In this document: positions 1 to 8,519 of the stretch, in pieces
Layout: each line of letters opens with the position of its first letter
How positions within the stretch are numbered: position 1 is the stretch's first letter
Source of the DNA: Brachybacterium fresconis
GTDB lineage: Bacteria > Actinomycetota > Actinomycetes > Actinomycetales > Dermabacteraceae
Assembly (NCBI RefSeq): GCF_017876515.1
Contig: NZ_JAGIOC010000001.1
Coordinates: forward strand, 434,001-498,000
DNA length: 64,000 nt
Reading direction: 5' to 3'
Notes under the pieces: model-generated
Seen by the model: only the letters and a program-made list of their open reading frames with translations
Databases searched by the model: none
What the model was told of the DNA's origin: nothing
Program-made: the position numbers and the translations under genes

Positions 1-1045
1 GGGCGAAGGCGGCCGAGCGGTTGCCGAGCACGATCCGGGTGGCTCCGCGCAGGACCCGACGGAAGGTGCGGTACCGCTTCTCGGGACCCTCGGTGCCGGC
101 GAGCACCTCGTGGGCCAGGCCGCGCGCGGTCAGCACCCGGCTCAACCGGGCCACGTCCCGCTGATCGGGGGCGATGACCAGCGCTCCCTGCCCGTCGTCG
201 AGGTCGGCGAGGGCGTCGGCGGTCACCACCGTCCAGGGATCGCCGGCGTCCAGGGTGAGGGCGGCGCGGGGCACGGGGCCGGACGGATCGCCGGCGCGGT
301 AGAGCAGGGCGGCCAGGCCGACGTAGCGGTCCCCCGGGCGCGGGCCCGGCTCGGGGGGCTCCTGGGACTGTGGGGACTCCTGGGACTCCTGGGGCTCCTG
401 GGACTCCTGGGACTCCGATGTTTCCGGGGCGGTCTCCTCCGCGGCGGCATCCGGCACCTCGGCGGCGGTCCCCTGCTCCTGCGCCTGTTCCTTGTCCGCG
501 GCGGCCCGGTCCGCCTTCTCGGCCCGGGCGTGACGCGGGGGCAGGGCCAGGCGCAGCACGTCACCCACGGTGCCGCCGCTGCGGGCGGCGACGTCCTCGC
601 AGACCCGCATCATCGCCGGGGGCACCACCACGTCGGTCGAGACCAGGCGGCGCAGCGGCGCCAGCGCACGGTCGGTGGTCGGCTCCGCGAGCCGATCGAG
701 GACGAGGCCTTCGGTGTCACGGCCGGAGAACCGCACCCGAACCCGCATCCCGGGGCCGGCCTCGGCGGTCTCCGGCGTCACGGCGTACTCGAACGGGCGG
801 TCCAGGTGCGGGAGCACTCCGACCAGGCGCACGCTCGCGACCGGCAGCTCACGGACCACGTCGAAGCCCGCGGTGGTGCGCAGGCCTCGGCCCCGGGCCG
901 CCGCATCGCGGCCCGGGTCGTGCGGGGCGGTCTCGGGAACGGCAGCGGCGGGGGCCGCGAAGAGGCTCGCCTGCTCCTCCTGGGGCTCCCCCGCCGCTGC
1001 TGCGGCGGACGTGCTCAGCGCTGGTGCACCGCCACCAGATCGCAC
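1..1045 (-). CDS. priA: Primosomal protein N' PriA-like (5' part only; continues past the window start)
   Basis: About 348 residues of the N-terminal part lie in the window; the gene runs off the left edge. The translation contains the PriA 3'-binding domain pattern (VASVRLVGVLPHLDRPFEYA, then GMRVRVRFSGRDTEGLVLDR) and later segments such as VIAPDQRDVARL and RIVLGNRSAAFA, typical of actinobacterial PriA, which takes part in replication restart. In this lineage the helicase motifs are often degenerate; the critical C-terminal part is out of view. The start is uncertain: a GTG at 1045 overlaps the end of the preceding FKBP gene, and later starts are possible because the first ~35 residues are low-complexity. 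A Ser-Gln-Glu-Pro repeat interrupts the protein around positions 355-420. Same strand as the Pup operon, hence possibly its last gene. Confidence 0.8.
   Translation of the reverse strand, partial: MRSGGGAPALSTSAAAAAGEPQEEQASLFAAPAAAVPETAPHDPGRDAAARGRGLRTTAGFDVVRELPVASVRLVGVLPHLDRPFEYAVTPETAEAGPGMRVRVRFSGRDTEGLVLDRLAEPTTDRALAPLRRLVSTDVVVPPAMMRVCEDVAARSGGTVGDVLRLALPPRHARAEKADRAAADKEQAQEQGTAAEVPDAAAEETAPETSESQESQEPQESQESPQSQEPPEPGPRPGDRYVGLAALLYRAGDPSGPVPRAALTLDAGDPWTVVTADALADLDDGQGALVIAPDQRDVARLSRVLTARGLAHEVLAGTEGPEKRYRTFRRVLRGATRIVLGNRSAAFA
355..418. repeat. Short degenerate tandem repeat inside priA
   Basis: Six or so imperfect copies of a 9-bp unit (ctcctggga and variants). On the minus strand it encodes an SQE/PQE-type low-complexity linker in PriA. 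It keeps the reading frame. Confidence 0.8.
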
Positions 1046-1395
1046 ACGAAGATCAGCGACTCGCCCGGCGCGATGACGGGCGGTGCGCCCATGTCGCCGT
1101 AGGCGAGGGAGGCCGGGATCTCCAGCCGCCGCCGGCCGCCGACCTTCATGCCCTGGACGCCCTGGTCCCAGCCGGAGATGACCTGGCCGACGCCGAGCTG
1201 GAAGCGCAGCGGTTCGCCGCGGTCCCAGGAGGCGTCGAACTGCTCGCCGGTGGAATGGGAGACGCCGACGTAGTGGACGTCGACCACGTCGCCGCTGCCG
1301 GCCTTCTCGCCGTCGCCGACGATCTCATCGCGGCTGGTCAGCTCGGTGGGCGCGGGGCCCTCGGGGTGATCGATCTCGGGCTTGCTGCGGTCCAT
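1015..1395 (-). CDS. FKBP-type peptidyl-prolyl cis-trans isomerase, cytosolic
   Basis: 126 residues, a single FKBP domain without signal peptide. The family core is clear: GDVVDVHYVGVS, FDASWDRGEPLRFQLG, VISGWDQGVQGMKVGGRR, IPASLAYGD and LIFVCDLVAV at the C-terminus. It should catalyse prolyl isomerisation as a folding helper in the cytoplasm. The ATG at 1395 is preceded by AAGGAG at good distance. It lies 66 bp after the lipoprotein FKBP gene and overlaps the proposed priA start, so it is probably co-transcribed with the Pup locus upstream. FKBP genes next to pafA are common in actinobacteria, but a direct functional link with pupylation is not established by the sequence. Confidence 0.93.
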   Translation of the reverse strand: MDRSKPEIDHPEGPAPTELTSRDEIVGDGEKAGSGDVVDVHYVGVSHSTGEQFDASWDRGEPLRFQLGVGQVISGWDQGVQGMKVGGRRRLEIPASLAYGDMGAPPVIAPGESLIFVCDLVAVHQR

Positions 1396-1461
1396 GGGGG
1401 CTCCTTCGGTCGGTTCGTTCCGGGGATGGTTCCGGTCTGGTCGGTCCGTGCGATGCGCGGC

Positions 1462-2430
1462 TCAGTCCACGCGATGCGCGGCGTCGAGGATGTCGATGAC
1501 GAAGATCAGCGTCTGGCCGGCGAGCTCGTGCTGGGACTCCTCCGTGGTGCCGTAGGCCTCGGCCGGCGGCACCACCAGCATCACCTGGCTGCCGACGGGG
1601 AGGTCGAGGAGGTTCTGGTCCCAGCCGGCGATGACCTTGCCGCTCCCCTGGACGAAGGAGAACGGGGCGCCGCGGTCCCAGGAGGAGTCGAACTGCTTGC
1701 CGTCGGCCCAGCTCCAGCCGGTGTAGTGCATGACCAGGTAGTCGCCCTCGCGGGTGGTGTCCCCGGTGCCGACGATGAGCTCCTCGCGGGTGGTCCCCGA
1801 GGGCGGGTCGCCCTCGGGGGCGCCCTCGAGCGCGGGGGCGCCGTTCTCGCCCAGGGTGACGGCCGGGAAGTCTCCGGAGGGGTCTCCGGGCTCGCCCTCG
1901 GCGCGCAGGGGTTCGACGATGCGGTCGATGTCGGCGACCTGGATCAGGGAGCGGGCCTGCCCGGACTGGTCCTGCTGCCAGCCGGCCATCGCGAAGCGCG
2001 AGCCGACCGTCATGGTGGTGAAGACGTCGAAGGCCGCCTGGCCGACGCCGTCGGCGGTGACCTGCAGGCCACCGGCCGGGGCGCCCTGCCACCAGGACTG
2101 GAGGGTCTCGCCGCTGCTGGCGTCGACGTAGAGGCTGCGCCAGATCAGGGTGTCGCCCTCGGCGATGGTGGCACCGTCGCCCGGCACGACGACCTCGGCG
2201 TCGGCCGCGGAGATGCTCAGCGGGGCGGAGAACTCGACCGTCGGCTCCGCGCCGAGGTCCTCGCTGATCGTGACGCCCGAGAGCGCGGGCGGCCCGCCGC
2301 CCTCGGAGCCCCCGCCCGCGTCGGAGGCACCGGTGGCCTCGGGGTCGGAGCCGTCCTCGGAGCAGGCGGCCAGACCGATGACGGCGGAGGCGGCGAGGGC
2401 GGTGGTCAGCAGCGTGCGGCGGCGGATCAA
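1462..2430 (-). CDS. FKBP-type peptidyl-prolyl isomerase lipoprotein
   Basis: 322 residues starting at TTG (2430) behind AAAGG. The N-terminus is a lipoprotein signal: RRR, a hydrophobic stretch, then LAAC with the lipidated Cys at residue 23, so the protein should be anchored outside the membrane. The C-terminal ~105 residues are a canonical FKBP domain (GDYLVMHYTGWS, FDSSWDRGAPFSF, VIAGWDQNLLDLPVGSQ, AEAYG, LIFVIDILDA). The middle (about residues 65-190) looks like a second, diverged FKBP-like domain (a GDTLIWRSLYVDASSG stretch). It likely assists folding of exported proteins. It sits 110 bp after pafA on the same strand. Confidence 0.92.
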   Translation of the reverse strand: MIRRRTLLTTALAASAVIGLAACSEDGSDPEATGASDAGGGSEGGGPPALSGVTISEDLGAEPTVEFSAPLSISAADAEVVVPGDGATIAEGDTLIWRSLYVDASSGETLQSWWQGAPAGGLQVTADGVGQAAFDVFTTMTVGSRFAMAGWQQDQSGQARSLIQVADIDRIVEPLRAEGEPGDPSGDFPAVTLGENGAPALEGAPEGDPPSGTTREELIVGTGDTTREGDYLVMHYTGWSWADGKQFDSSWDRGAPFSFVQGSGKVIAGWDQNLLDLPVGSQVMLVVPPAEAYGTTEESQHELAGQTLIFVIDILDAAHRVD

Positions 2431-2540
2431 GAGCGGGCCTTTCGGATCAGGGCCCCGAGCGGGGCGCGGGCACCAGGGTACGGGGCCCGGGCGGTGCCGT
2501 TCCCAGGGTGGGGACGGTCACCGGACCGGTCGTCCATGCC

Positions 2541-3938
2541 TCAGGCAGGAGGAGCCGGCGGCGCTGCGGCCTCGCCGTGCTCGCGGATCTCCTCGAGCAG
2601 GGCGTCGACCTCCGGCAGCGAGGTCGCGAAGGGGTCCAGCACCTGCACCGGCATGGCACCGGGGCGGGTCAGACGCAGGGTGGTCCAGTCCGCCACGTGG
2701 TCGACGCCGTACTGCTGGGCGGCGGTGACGACCTGGCCGCGCAGGTGGGCGCGGGTGGTGGTCGGTGCGTGCTCGCGGGCGTTCTCCACCTGCCGCTCCT
2801 GAAGCACCGACGGGGCCAGGCCTCGGCGCCGGAGCACCTGGAAGACGCTGCCGGAGGGATCGATGTCGTGATAGGCGAGGTCGAGCCGTTCGATCTCCGG
2901 ATCGGCCAGGGTCACGCCGCGTCGGGCGGTGACCTGATCGAACAGCTTCTCCTTGATCGCCCAGTCGAGATGGGTCGCCGCCCACGAGCGGTCCCCCGTG
3001 CGGACCGCGTCGATCCCCTGCTGCCAGGTCTGCAGCACCTCCTGCTCGGCATCGCCCTCGGCGACGTCCGCGGCGAGGTCCAGCCAGCGCTGCTGCACCT
3101 CGACGGCGGTGGTGGCGCTTCCGTTCGCGGTGGGGATGGCCTGCTGCCCCGTGAGGTCTCGGGCGACGGCGCGGATCGTGGCGATGTCGTCGTGCAGGGC
3201 GAGCTCGGGCAGCGCCCGCCCGCTCTCGATCACCCGCAGCACCAGGTCCGTGGTGGCGAAGCGCAGGTGGGTGGAGACCTCGCTCATGGTGGAGTCGCCC
3301 ACGATGATGTGCAGGCGGCGGAAACGGGTGGGGTCGCCGTGCGGCTCGTCGCGGGTGTTGATGATGGGGCGGGTGCGGGTGGTCGCCGAGGAGACCGCCT
3401 CCCACATGTGGTCGCTGCGGCGGGAGAAGACGAAGCGGCCCTCGGGCGCGGCGTCGTCGCGGACCACTCCCCCGGCGCCGGTGATGATCTGGCGGGTGAC
3501 CAGGAACGGCAGCAGGTAGCGGGGCAGGCGGGTGAACTCTCCCCGGCGGTCCACGAGGTAGTTCTCGTGGGACCCGAAGGCGTTGCCCGCGGAGTCGACG
3601 TTGTTCTTGAGCAGGTGGATGCGGGCGTCCTGCCCCTCGGCGGCCAGACGCTGATCGGCCTGGGCGGCGAGGTCCGCGAAGATCCGCTCCCCGGCCCGGT
3701 CCTGGGCGACCAGCTCCCACCAGTCGTCGCACTCGGCGGTGGCGTACTCCGGGTGGGAGCCCACGTCGAGGTAGAGCCGCGCCGCATTGCGCAGGAACAC
3801 GTTCGAGGAGCGGCCCATCGCCACCACCGGGCGGAACAGCTCCCGGGCGGCCGCCTCCGGCTCCAGGGCACGGGTGCCGTCGGCCCGCACGCACACCAGT
3901 CCGAACTCGGTCTCCAGTCCTCCGACGCGACGGATCAT
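2541..3938 (-). CDS. pafA: Pup--protein ligase PafA
   Basis: 465 residues. PafA uses ATP to phosphorylate the C-terminal glutamate of Pup and joins it to lysines of target proteins. The glutamine-synthetase-like fold is visible: GLETEFG at residues 8-13, RSSNVFLRN, LYLDVGSHPEYATAECD with the catalytic-base candidate Asp58, LLKNNVDSAGNAFGSHENYL, NTRDEPHGDP and RFRRLHIIVGDSTMSE. Length and motifs agree with mycobacterial PafA (about 450 residues). The ATG (3938) follows the pup stop codon by 4 bp, indicating translational coupling. Unlike the mycobacterial arrangement, no prcB/prcA genes are found near it. Confidence 0.97.
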   Translation of the reverse strand: MIRRVGGLETEFGLVCVRADGTRALEPEAAARELFRPVVAMGRSSNVFLRNAARLYLDVGSHPEYATAECDDWWELVAQDRAGERIFADLAAQADQRLAAEGQDARIHLLKNNVDSAGNAFGSHENYLVDRRGEFTRLPRYLLPFLVTRQIITGAGGVVRDDAAPEGRFVFSRRSDHMWEAVSSATTRTRPIINTRDEPHGDPTRFRRLHIIVGDSTMSEVSTHLRFATTDLVLRVIESGRALPELALHDDIATIRAVARDLTGQQAIPTANGSATTAVEVQQRWLDLAADVAEGDAEQEVLQTWQQGIDAVRTGDRSWAATHLDWAIKEKLFDQVTARRGVTLADPEIERLDLAYHDIDPSGSVFQVLRRRGLAPSVLQERQVENAREHAPTTTRAHLRGQVVTAAQQYGVDHVADWTTLRLTRPGAMPVQVLDPFATSLPEVDALLEEIREHGEAAAPPAPPA

Positions 3939-3942
3939 CGTG

Positions 3943-4131
3943 TCACTGGCCGCCCTTCTGGACGAAGGAGCGCACGAACGTCTCGGCGTTGGACTCCAGC
4001 ACCGAGTCGATCTCGTCGAGCAGGTCGTCGGCGCCCTGGGCGGAGGCGAAGGTCTGGCCGCCGGCGGCGTCAGGGGCGTCGTCCGCGTCGTCGTCGTGGT
4101 GGCCGGGGCCGTGCAGGGACTGCTGGGACAT
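3943..4131 (-). CDS. pup: Prokaryotic ubiquitin-like protein Pup
   Basis: 62 residues, the usual size of Pup. The N-terminal half is acidic and disordered (HHDDDADD); the C-terminal half holds the helix that binds Mpa/Dop (GADDLLDEIDSVLESNAETF) and ends in ...VQKGGQ. The terminal Gln means Dop must first deamidate it to Glu before PafA can ligate it. The ATG at 4131 is chosen because a strong AGGAGG lies just upstream and it matches the start of known Pup; a longer in-frame reading up to 4299 overlaps dop and is rejected. Spacing to dop is 10 bp and to pafA 4 bp. Confidence 0.97.
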   Translation of the reverse strand: MSQQSLHGPGHHDDDADDAPDAAGGQTFASAQGADDLLDEIDSVLESNAETFVRSFVQKGGQ

Positions 4132-4141
4132 GAGGTCCTCC

Positions 4142-5830
4142 TCAGGACTCGGAGACGGCCCGGCGCAGTGCGTCGAGGATCGTCTCGGGATCAGCGGACA
4201 GGTCGATGCCGTACCGGGCGCACCAGGCCGCGGAGCCGAGGCGCGGATCGGCCAGACGCAGGCGGTGCCCGCCCTCGGGGCCGGCGAGCGTGATCGCATC
4301 CCACCCTGCCGACGGCACGTGCTCGCCGTGGGCGGCGATGAGGCCTCCTCGCAGGTGGGCCCGGGTCGAGGTGGGAGCGGTGGTGACAGCCGCGTCCACC
4401 TCGTCCTGGTCGACCAGGGTGGTCACGGCGCCGGCGGCGCGCAGCTTCGTGAACAGCCCGCGGCCGGGGCGCAGATCCGAGAACTGCAGGTCGACCATGA
4501 CCAGGCGCGGATCCGACCAGTCCAGGCCGTGCCGGGAGCGGTAGCGCTGAAGCAGCTGGAGCTTGGCGACCCATTCGACGCGGTGCGCGGCGAGAGACGG
4601 GTCCTGCTCCAGCAGGTCGAGCAGCTCGCCCCAGGTGACGAGCACCTGCGCGGTCTCCTCGTCCTCGCGGTCCGCGGCCGCGGAGAGCGCCTCGAGCAGG
4701 AGGCGCTGGATCGCCAGGGCGGTCAGCTCGCGGCCGTCGGCCATCGTCACCGTGGCCTGCAGGGAGGGGTCGTGGCTGATGGTGCGGACCGCGGCGACGG
4801 GGTCGGCCAGACGCAGGTCCGGCAGGATCGGGTCCCCGGTGCGGTGCTCCTCCTCCAGCGCGGCCAGCACCAGCGAGGTGGTGCCGAGCTTGAGGAAGGT
4901 GGATTCCTCCAGCAGGTTCGCGTCTCCGATGATCAGGTGCAGGCGGCGGAAGCGGGAGGGGTCCGAATGCGGCTCGTCGCGGGTGTTGACGATCGGGCGG
5001 TTCAACGTCGTCTCGAGCCCCACCTCGGCCTCCATGAAGTCGGCGCGGGAGGAGAGCTGGAAGCCGGGGTGCTCGCCGCGGGTGCCCCGACCCACGCGGC
5101 CGGCGCCGACGAGCACCTGGCGGGTGGCGAGGAAGGGCAGCATCGCGGCGGTGACCCGCTCGAAGGGCACCGCCCGGTCCACGAGATAGTTCTCGTGGGT
5201 GCCGTAGGAGGCGCCCTTGCCGTCGGTGTTGTTCTTGTACAGCGCCACGTCGGGGATCCCCTCGGCGGCCTCGAGGATCTCCATCGCGGAGCGGGCGATC
5301 TCCTCGCCGGCGCGGTCGACGACCACGGCTTCGCGGGCCCGCATGACTTCGGGGGCGGAGTACTCCGGGTGGGCGTGGTCGACGTACCAGCGGGCCCCGT
5401 TGCGCAGCACGGCGTTGCCGATGGAGCGCTGCGCCGCCCAGGAGAGCACCTCGGCGTCATCGCCCGCGGGGGCGCGCTCCGGGCCGGCCAGCGGCTGGTC
5501 CAGCTCGACGCTGGGCACATGCGCGTCGCGCACCTCGTCCGTGAGCTGGGTGGGATGGGCCGCGGCGCGCTGCAGCTCGAAGCCGCGGGCGTCGCGCAGC
5601 GGCGTCTCGTCCCCGTAGTCCCAGCGCACGCGGCGGCCCCGCTCCCCCTCCCGCTCATCGAGCAGGGCGTAGGCGCCGACGACGAGATGGGACAGCAGGA
5701 TCGCGCTGCCGGCTCCGGCCCGGGAACGGTCCTCGAGATCGGCGTGGATCACCCCGAACTCGGTCTCGATGCCCATCACCCGCTCGGTGGTCAGAGCGGT
5801 CTGCGCACGGTGCTCGAGAGGCTCTGTCAT
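4142..5830 (-). CDS. dop: Pup deamidase/depupylase Dop
   Basis: 562 residues, related to PafA. Dop converts the C-terminal Gln of Pup to Glu and also removes Pup from substrates. Motifs: MGIETEFG at about residue 19, the extra Dop loop region after residue 35, [14 protein letters not shown] with the nucleophile candidate Asp151, [36 protein letters not shown]. The ATG at 5830 overlaps the mpa stop by 4 bp (ATGA); an ATG 18 codons later, at MGIETEFG, resembles the mycobacterial start and is a possible alternative. It is part of the mpa-dop-pup-pafA operon. Confidence 0.96.
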   Translation of the reverse strand: MTEPLEHRAQTALTTERVMGIETEFGVIHADLEDRSRAGAGSAILLSHLVVGAYALLDEREGERGRRVRWDYGDETPLRDARGFELQRAAAHPTQLTDEVRDAHVPSVELDQPLAGPERAPAGDDAEVLSWAAQRSIGNAVLRNGARWYVDHAHPEYSAPEVMRAREAVVVDRAGEEIARSAMEILEAAEGIPDVALYKNNTDGKGASYGTHENYLVDRAVPFERVTAAMLPFLATRQVLVGAGRVGRGTRGEHPGFQLSSRADFMEAEVGLETTLNRPIVNTRDEPHSDPSRFRRLHLIIGDANLLEESTFLKLGTTSLVLAALEEEHRTGDPILPDLRLADPVAAVRTISHDPSLQATVTMADGRELTALAIQRLLLEALSAAADREDEETAQVLVTWGELLDLLEQDPSLAAHRVEWVAKLQLLQRYRSRHGLDWSDPRLVMVDLQFSDLRPGRGLFTKLRAAGAVTTLVDQDEVDAAVTTAPTSTRAHLRGGLIAAHGEHVPSAGWDAITLAGPEGGHRLRLADPRLGSAAWCARYGIDLSADPETILDALRRAVSES

Positions 5831-7401
5831 CGCAGGGCCTCCTCGTCGGCGGCGGCGGCGCGGGAGCGTCCCTGCAGCGGGACGACGGCGTCGATGCGTC
5901 GGCCCCCGGCGCCGGAGACCCGGGCCCAGTCCTCGGGATGGGCCGCCGAGGGCAGGTCCTCGTTCTCCACGAACTCGGCGGTGATCGCATCGCGCAGGTG
6001 CTGGGCGGTCAGGCCTTCCTGACCGCCCAGCAGCTGGTCCTTGACGGCGAGCTTCTTGGCGCGGTCGGTGATGTTGCGCAGCGTCGCGCCGGAGACGAAG
6101 TCGCGGAAGTGGAGCGTCTCGTCGCTGCCGTCGGCGTACTCCAGACGGACGAAGGCCGAGGAGGGACCGTCGTCGTAGATCTCCGAGACGGCGAGGTCCA
6201 GCAGCCCCGTGCGGTCCTCCCGCATGGGCACGGTCTCATCGAGGTAGAGGCCGAGGATCTCGCGGCCGGCGCGGGCATGGGGGCGCCGCACGCGGATCTT
6301 CACGTCGAGCCGGCCCGGTCGCAGGATCGCGGGATCGATCATGTCCTCGCGGTTGGAGGCGCCGATGACGATCACGTTGTCCAGGCCCTCCACCCCGTCG
6401 ATCTCGGCCAGCAGCTGGGGCACGATCGTGGTCTCCACGTCGCTGGACAGCCCGGTGCCGCGGGTGCGGAACAGGGCCTCCATCTCGTCGAAGAAGATCA
6501 CCACGGGATGGTCGGCGGCGGCCTTCTCCCGGGCTCGCTCGAACACCAGGCGGATCGAACGCTCGGTCTCGCCGACGTACTTGTTCAGCAGCTCGGGGCC
6601 CTTGACGTTCAAGAATGCCGAGTTCTCCAGGGCCTCGGCGACGCTGACGCCGCGCACCTCGGCGCTGCGCAGCACCAGCTCGTGGGCGACGGCCTTGGCG
6701 ATCATCGTCTTGCCGCAGCCGGGCGGGCCGTACAGCAGCACGCCCTGCGGCGGGCGCAGGCCGTAGGTGCGGTAGAGATCCTGCTGCAGGAACGGCAGCT
6801 CGACGGCGTCACGGATCGCTTCGATCTGGTCGCCGAGCCCGCCGATCTCCTCGAAGGACACGTCGGGGACCTGCTCGAGGACGAGGTCGGTGATCTCGGC
6901 GCGGTCGATGCGCTCCAGCACCAGCTGCGCCTTGAGGTCGACCAGGACGTGGTCCCCCGGGTGCAGCGTCTCCTCGGTCAGCCCGCCCGCCCGGCGCAGC
7001 GCACGGATGTCGTCGGGCGCGACGGCCACCAGCAGCCGGGTGTCGGCGAGGGACTCGACCACGGGGACCACGTTGCCGGCGTCGCTGGGGGCGACGGCCT
7101 CCACTGCTGCCAAGGACTCGTTCAGCCGCAGCTCGGCGCCGGGGGCGAGGGCGTCCAGGTCCAGGCTCGCGGCGGTCGCCACCCGCAGCCTGCGCCCGTT
7201 GTGCAGCACGTCGATCGTGGTGCCCTCGGTGCGGCGCAGGAAGGTCGCGTAGGAGTTCGGCGGGTCCCCGACCCGTTCGAGGTCGCTCTTGAGCTCGACG
7301 ATCTGGGCGCGGGCGGCGCGCAGCGACCCCGTGAGCCGCTCGTTGTGGGCGGCGATCTTGTCCAGCTCGGCGGTCATCTCCGCATAGGTCTTCATCGTCA
7401 T
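5827..7401 (-). CDS. mpa: Proteasome-associated ATPase Mpa/ARC (without proteasome-docking tail)
   Basis: 524 residues. AAA+ ring unfoldase that recognises Pup through an N-terminal coiled coil (about residues 5-45), followed by OB-type interdomain (about 50-180) and the AAA module: Walker A GPPGCGKT at 225-232, pore region KYVGETE near 275, Walker [11 protein letters not shown] near 300-309, then sensor and arginine-finger regions. Mycobacterial Mpa ends in a GQYL-type tail that opens the 20S proteasome; this protein ends in ...[10 protein letters not shown], with no penultimate Tyr. Together with the absence of prcBA nearby this suggests a proteasome-independent unfoldase, as described for corynebacterial ARC. 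First gene of the tightly spaced pup operon, 30 bp after trmI. Confidence 0.95.
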   Translation of the reverse strand: MTMKTYAEMTAELDKIAAHNERLTGSLRAARAQIVELKSDLERVGDPPNSYATFLRRTEGTTIDVLHNGRRLRVATAASLDLDALAPGAELRLNESLAAVEAVAPSDAGNVVPVVESLADTRLLVAVAPDDIRALRRAGGLTEETLHPGDHVLVDLKAQLVLERIDRAEITDLVLEQVPDVSFEEIGGLGDQIEAIRDAVELPFLQQDLYRTYGLRPPQGVLLYGPPGCGKTMIAKAVAHELVLRSAEVRGVSVAEALENSAFLNVKGPELLNKYVGETERSIRLVFERAREKAAADHPVVIFFDEMEALFRTRGTGLSSDVETTIVPQLLAEIDGVEGLDNVIVIGASNREDMIDPAILRPGRLDVKIRVRRPHARAGREILGLYLDETVPMREDRTGLLDLAVSEIYDDGPSSAFVRLEYADGSDETLHFRDFVSGATLRNITDRAKKLAVKDQLLGGQEGLTAQHLRDAITAEFVENEDLPSAAHPEDWARVSGAGGRRIDAVVPLQGRSRAAAADEEALR

Positions 7402-7431
7402 CAGTGTCCCTGCTCTCCCTCCCTCGGTGGT

Positions 7432-8466
7432 TCAGCGGTCGCGGCCCTGTCGGATGTCGCGCAGCGCGCGCTTGAGCTTCCGCGGCGCGACGCCGCGCTC
7501 CCCCACGTCCTGCGGTCCCCACTCGGTCGAGGCGCCGCCGAAGCCCTCGTTGGCGGGATCGGCCAGCTCCTCCTCGACCCGGGAGCCCGGCGCGGGTCGG
7601 GTCACGCGGGTCAGGGCCTTGGTCCCGTGGGCCGTCCGCCGGGAGGTCAGCAGGAAGCCGGTGTGGGCGTTCATCCGGTGCTCGGGGCGCACCGCGAGGC
7701 CCTCCAGGTGCCAGGGCCGCACGAAGGACTCCCAGGCGAAGGGCTCGGTGAACTCGCCATGGTCCCGCAGGGCCTCGGCGGTCCGGGAGAGCTGGGTGAC
7801 GGTCGCGACATAAGTGAGGAACACGCCGCCGGAGACGAGCACCTCGGCGGCCGCGTCGATGCACTCCCAGGGGGCCAGCATGTCCAGCACCACGCGGTCC
7901 ACGGCGGGCCCGTCCGGGCACAGCGTCGGGGCGACGTCCTGGAAGTCCCCGATGGTGAGGTCCCACGTGGGGTGGGGGGCGCCGAAGTAGGTCTCGACGT
8001 TCTCCCGGGCGACCTCGGCGAAGTCCTCGCGGCGCTCGATCGAGTGGACGCTGCCCTCCTCGCCCACGGCGCGCAGCAGCGCGGTGGTCAGACCGCCGGA
8101 GCCGACGCCCGCCTCGAGCACCCTCGCGCCGGGGAAGATGTCGCCCCACATGAGGATCTGCGCGGTGTCCTTGGGGTAGATGATCGCGGCGCCGCGCGGC
8201 ATCGAGAGCATGTAGTCGGCGTACAGCGGCCGCAGCGCCTGGTAGCGGGTGCCTCGGGAGTCCTCGACGACCACGCCGTCCTCGGCCCCGATCAGCTGGT
8301 CGTGCTCGAGCACGCCGCGATGGGTGTGGAACTGGCCGCCGGGGCGCAGGGTGATGGTGTGCAGTCGGTTCTTGGTGTCGGCGAGCTGGACCTTGTCGCC
8401 CAGATCGAAGGAACCGGTGCGGTCCAGGCCGCGGCGGGGAGCTCGGGGCGTGGGCTGCTGCGTCAT
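7432..8466 (-). CDS. trmI: tRNA (adenine-58-N1)-methyltransferase TrmI
   Basis: 344 residues with SAM-dependent methyltransferase core. Motifs: YPKDTAQILMWGDIFPGARV, then the SAM motif VLEAGVGSGGLTTALLRAVG, acidic SIERREDF, IGDFQDV, and VVLDMLAPWE, which are characteristic of TrmI, forming m1A58 in the T-loop of tRNAs. The start is set at the ATG at 8466 because a -10 box (TATGCT, 8474-8479) ends 7 nt before it, implying a leaderless mRNA; an ATG at 8478 overlaps that box. A much longer in-frame reading (to 10275) crosses the M50 gene and is an artefact. trmI directly upstream of mpa is the usual actinobacterial arrangement. Confidence 0.95.
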   Translation of the reverse strand: MTQQPTPRAPRRGLDRTGSFDLGDKVQLADTKNRLHTITLRPGGQFHTHRGVLEHDQLIGAEDGVVVEDSRGTRYQALRPLYADYMLSMPRGAAIIYPKDTAQILMWGDIFPGARVLEAGVGSGGLTTALLRAVGEEGSVHSIERREDFAEVARENVETYFGAPHPTWDLTIGDFQDVAPTLCPDGPAVDRVVLDMLAPWECIDAAAEVLVSGGVFLTYVATVTQLSRTAEALRDHGEFTEPFAWESFVRPWHLEGLAVRPEHRMNAHTGFLLTSRRTAHGTKALTRVTRPAPGSRVEEELADPANEGFGGASTEWGPQDVGERGVAPRKLKRALRDIRQGRDR

Positions 8467-8473
8467 GCGTCCC

Positions 8474-8479
8474 AGCATA
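8474..8479 (-). promoter_or_regulatory. -10 box of trmI (leaderless)
   Basis: Minus-strand TATGCT, 7 nt before the ATG at 8466. It lies between divergent-looking gene ends, with no gene on the minus strand immediately upstream except the M50 gene ending at 8520. Confidence 0.55.
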
Positions 8480-8519
8480 TGACGGGACCTGAGACGTCGG
8501 CGATCAGGTGTCGCCGTGT

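Noticed and set aside
3939-4131. prcB/prcA between pup and pafA
   Set aside because: Only 4 bp separate the two genes; no proteasome subunit sequence was seen anywhere in the window.
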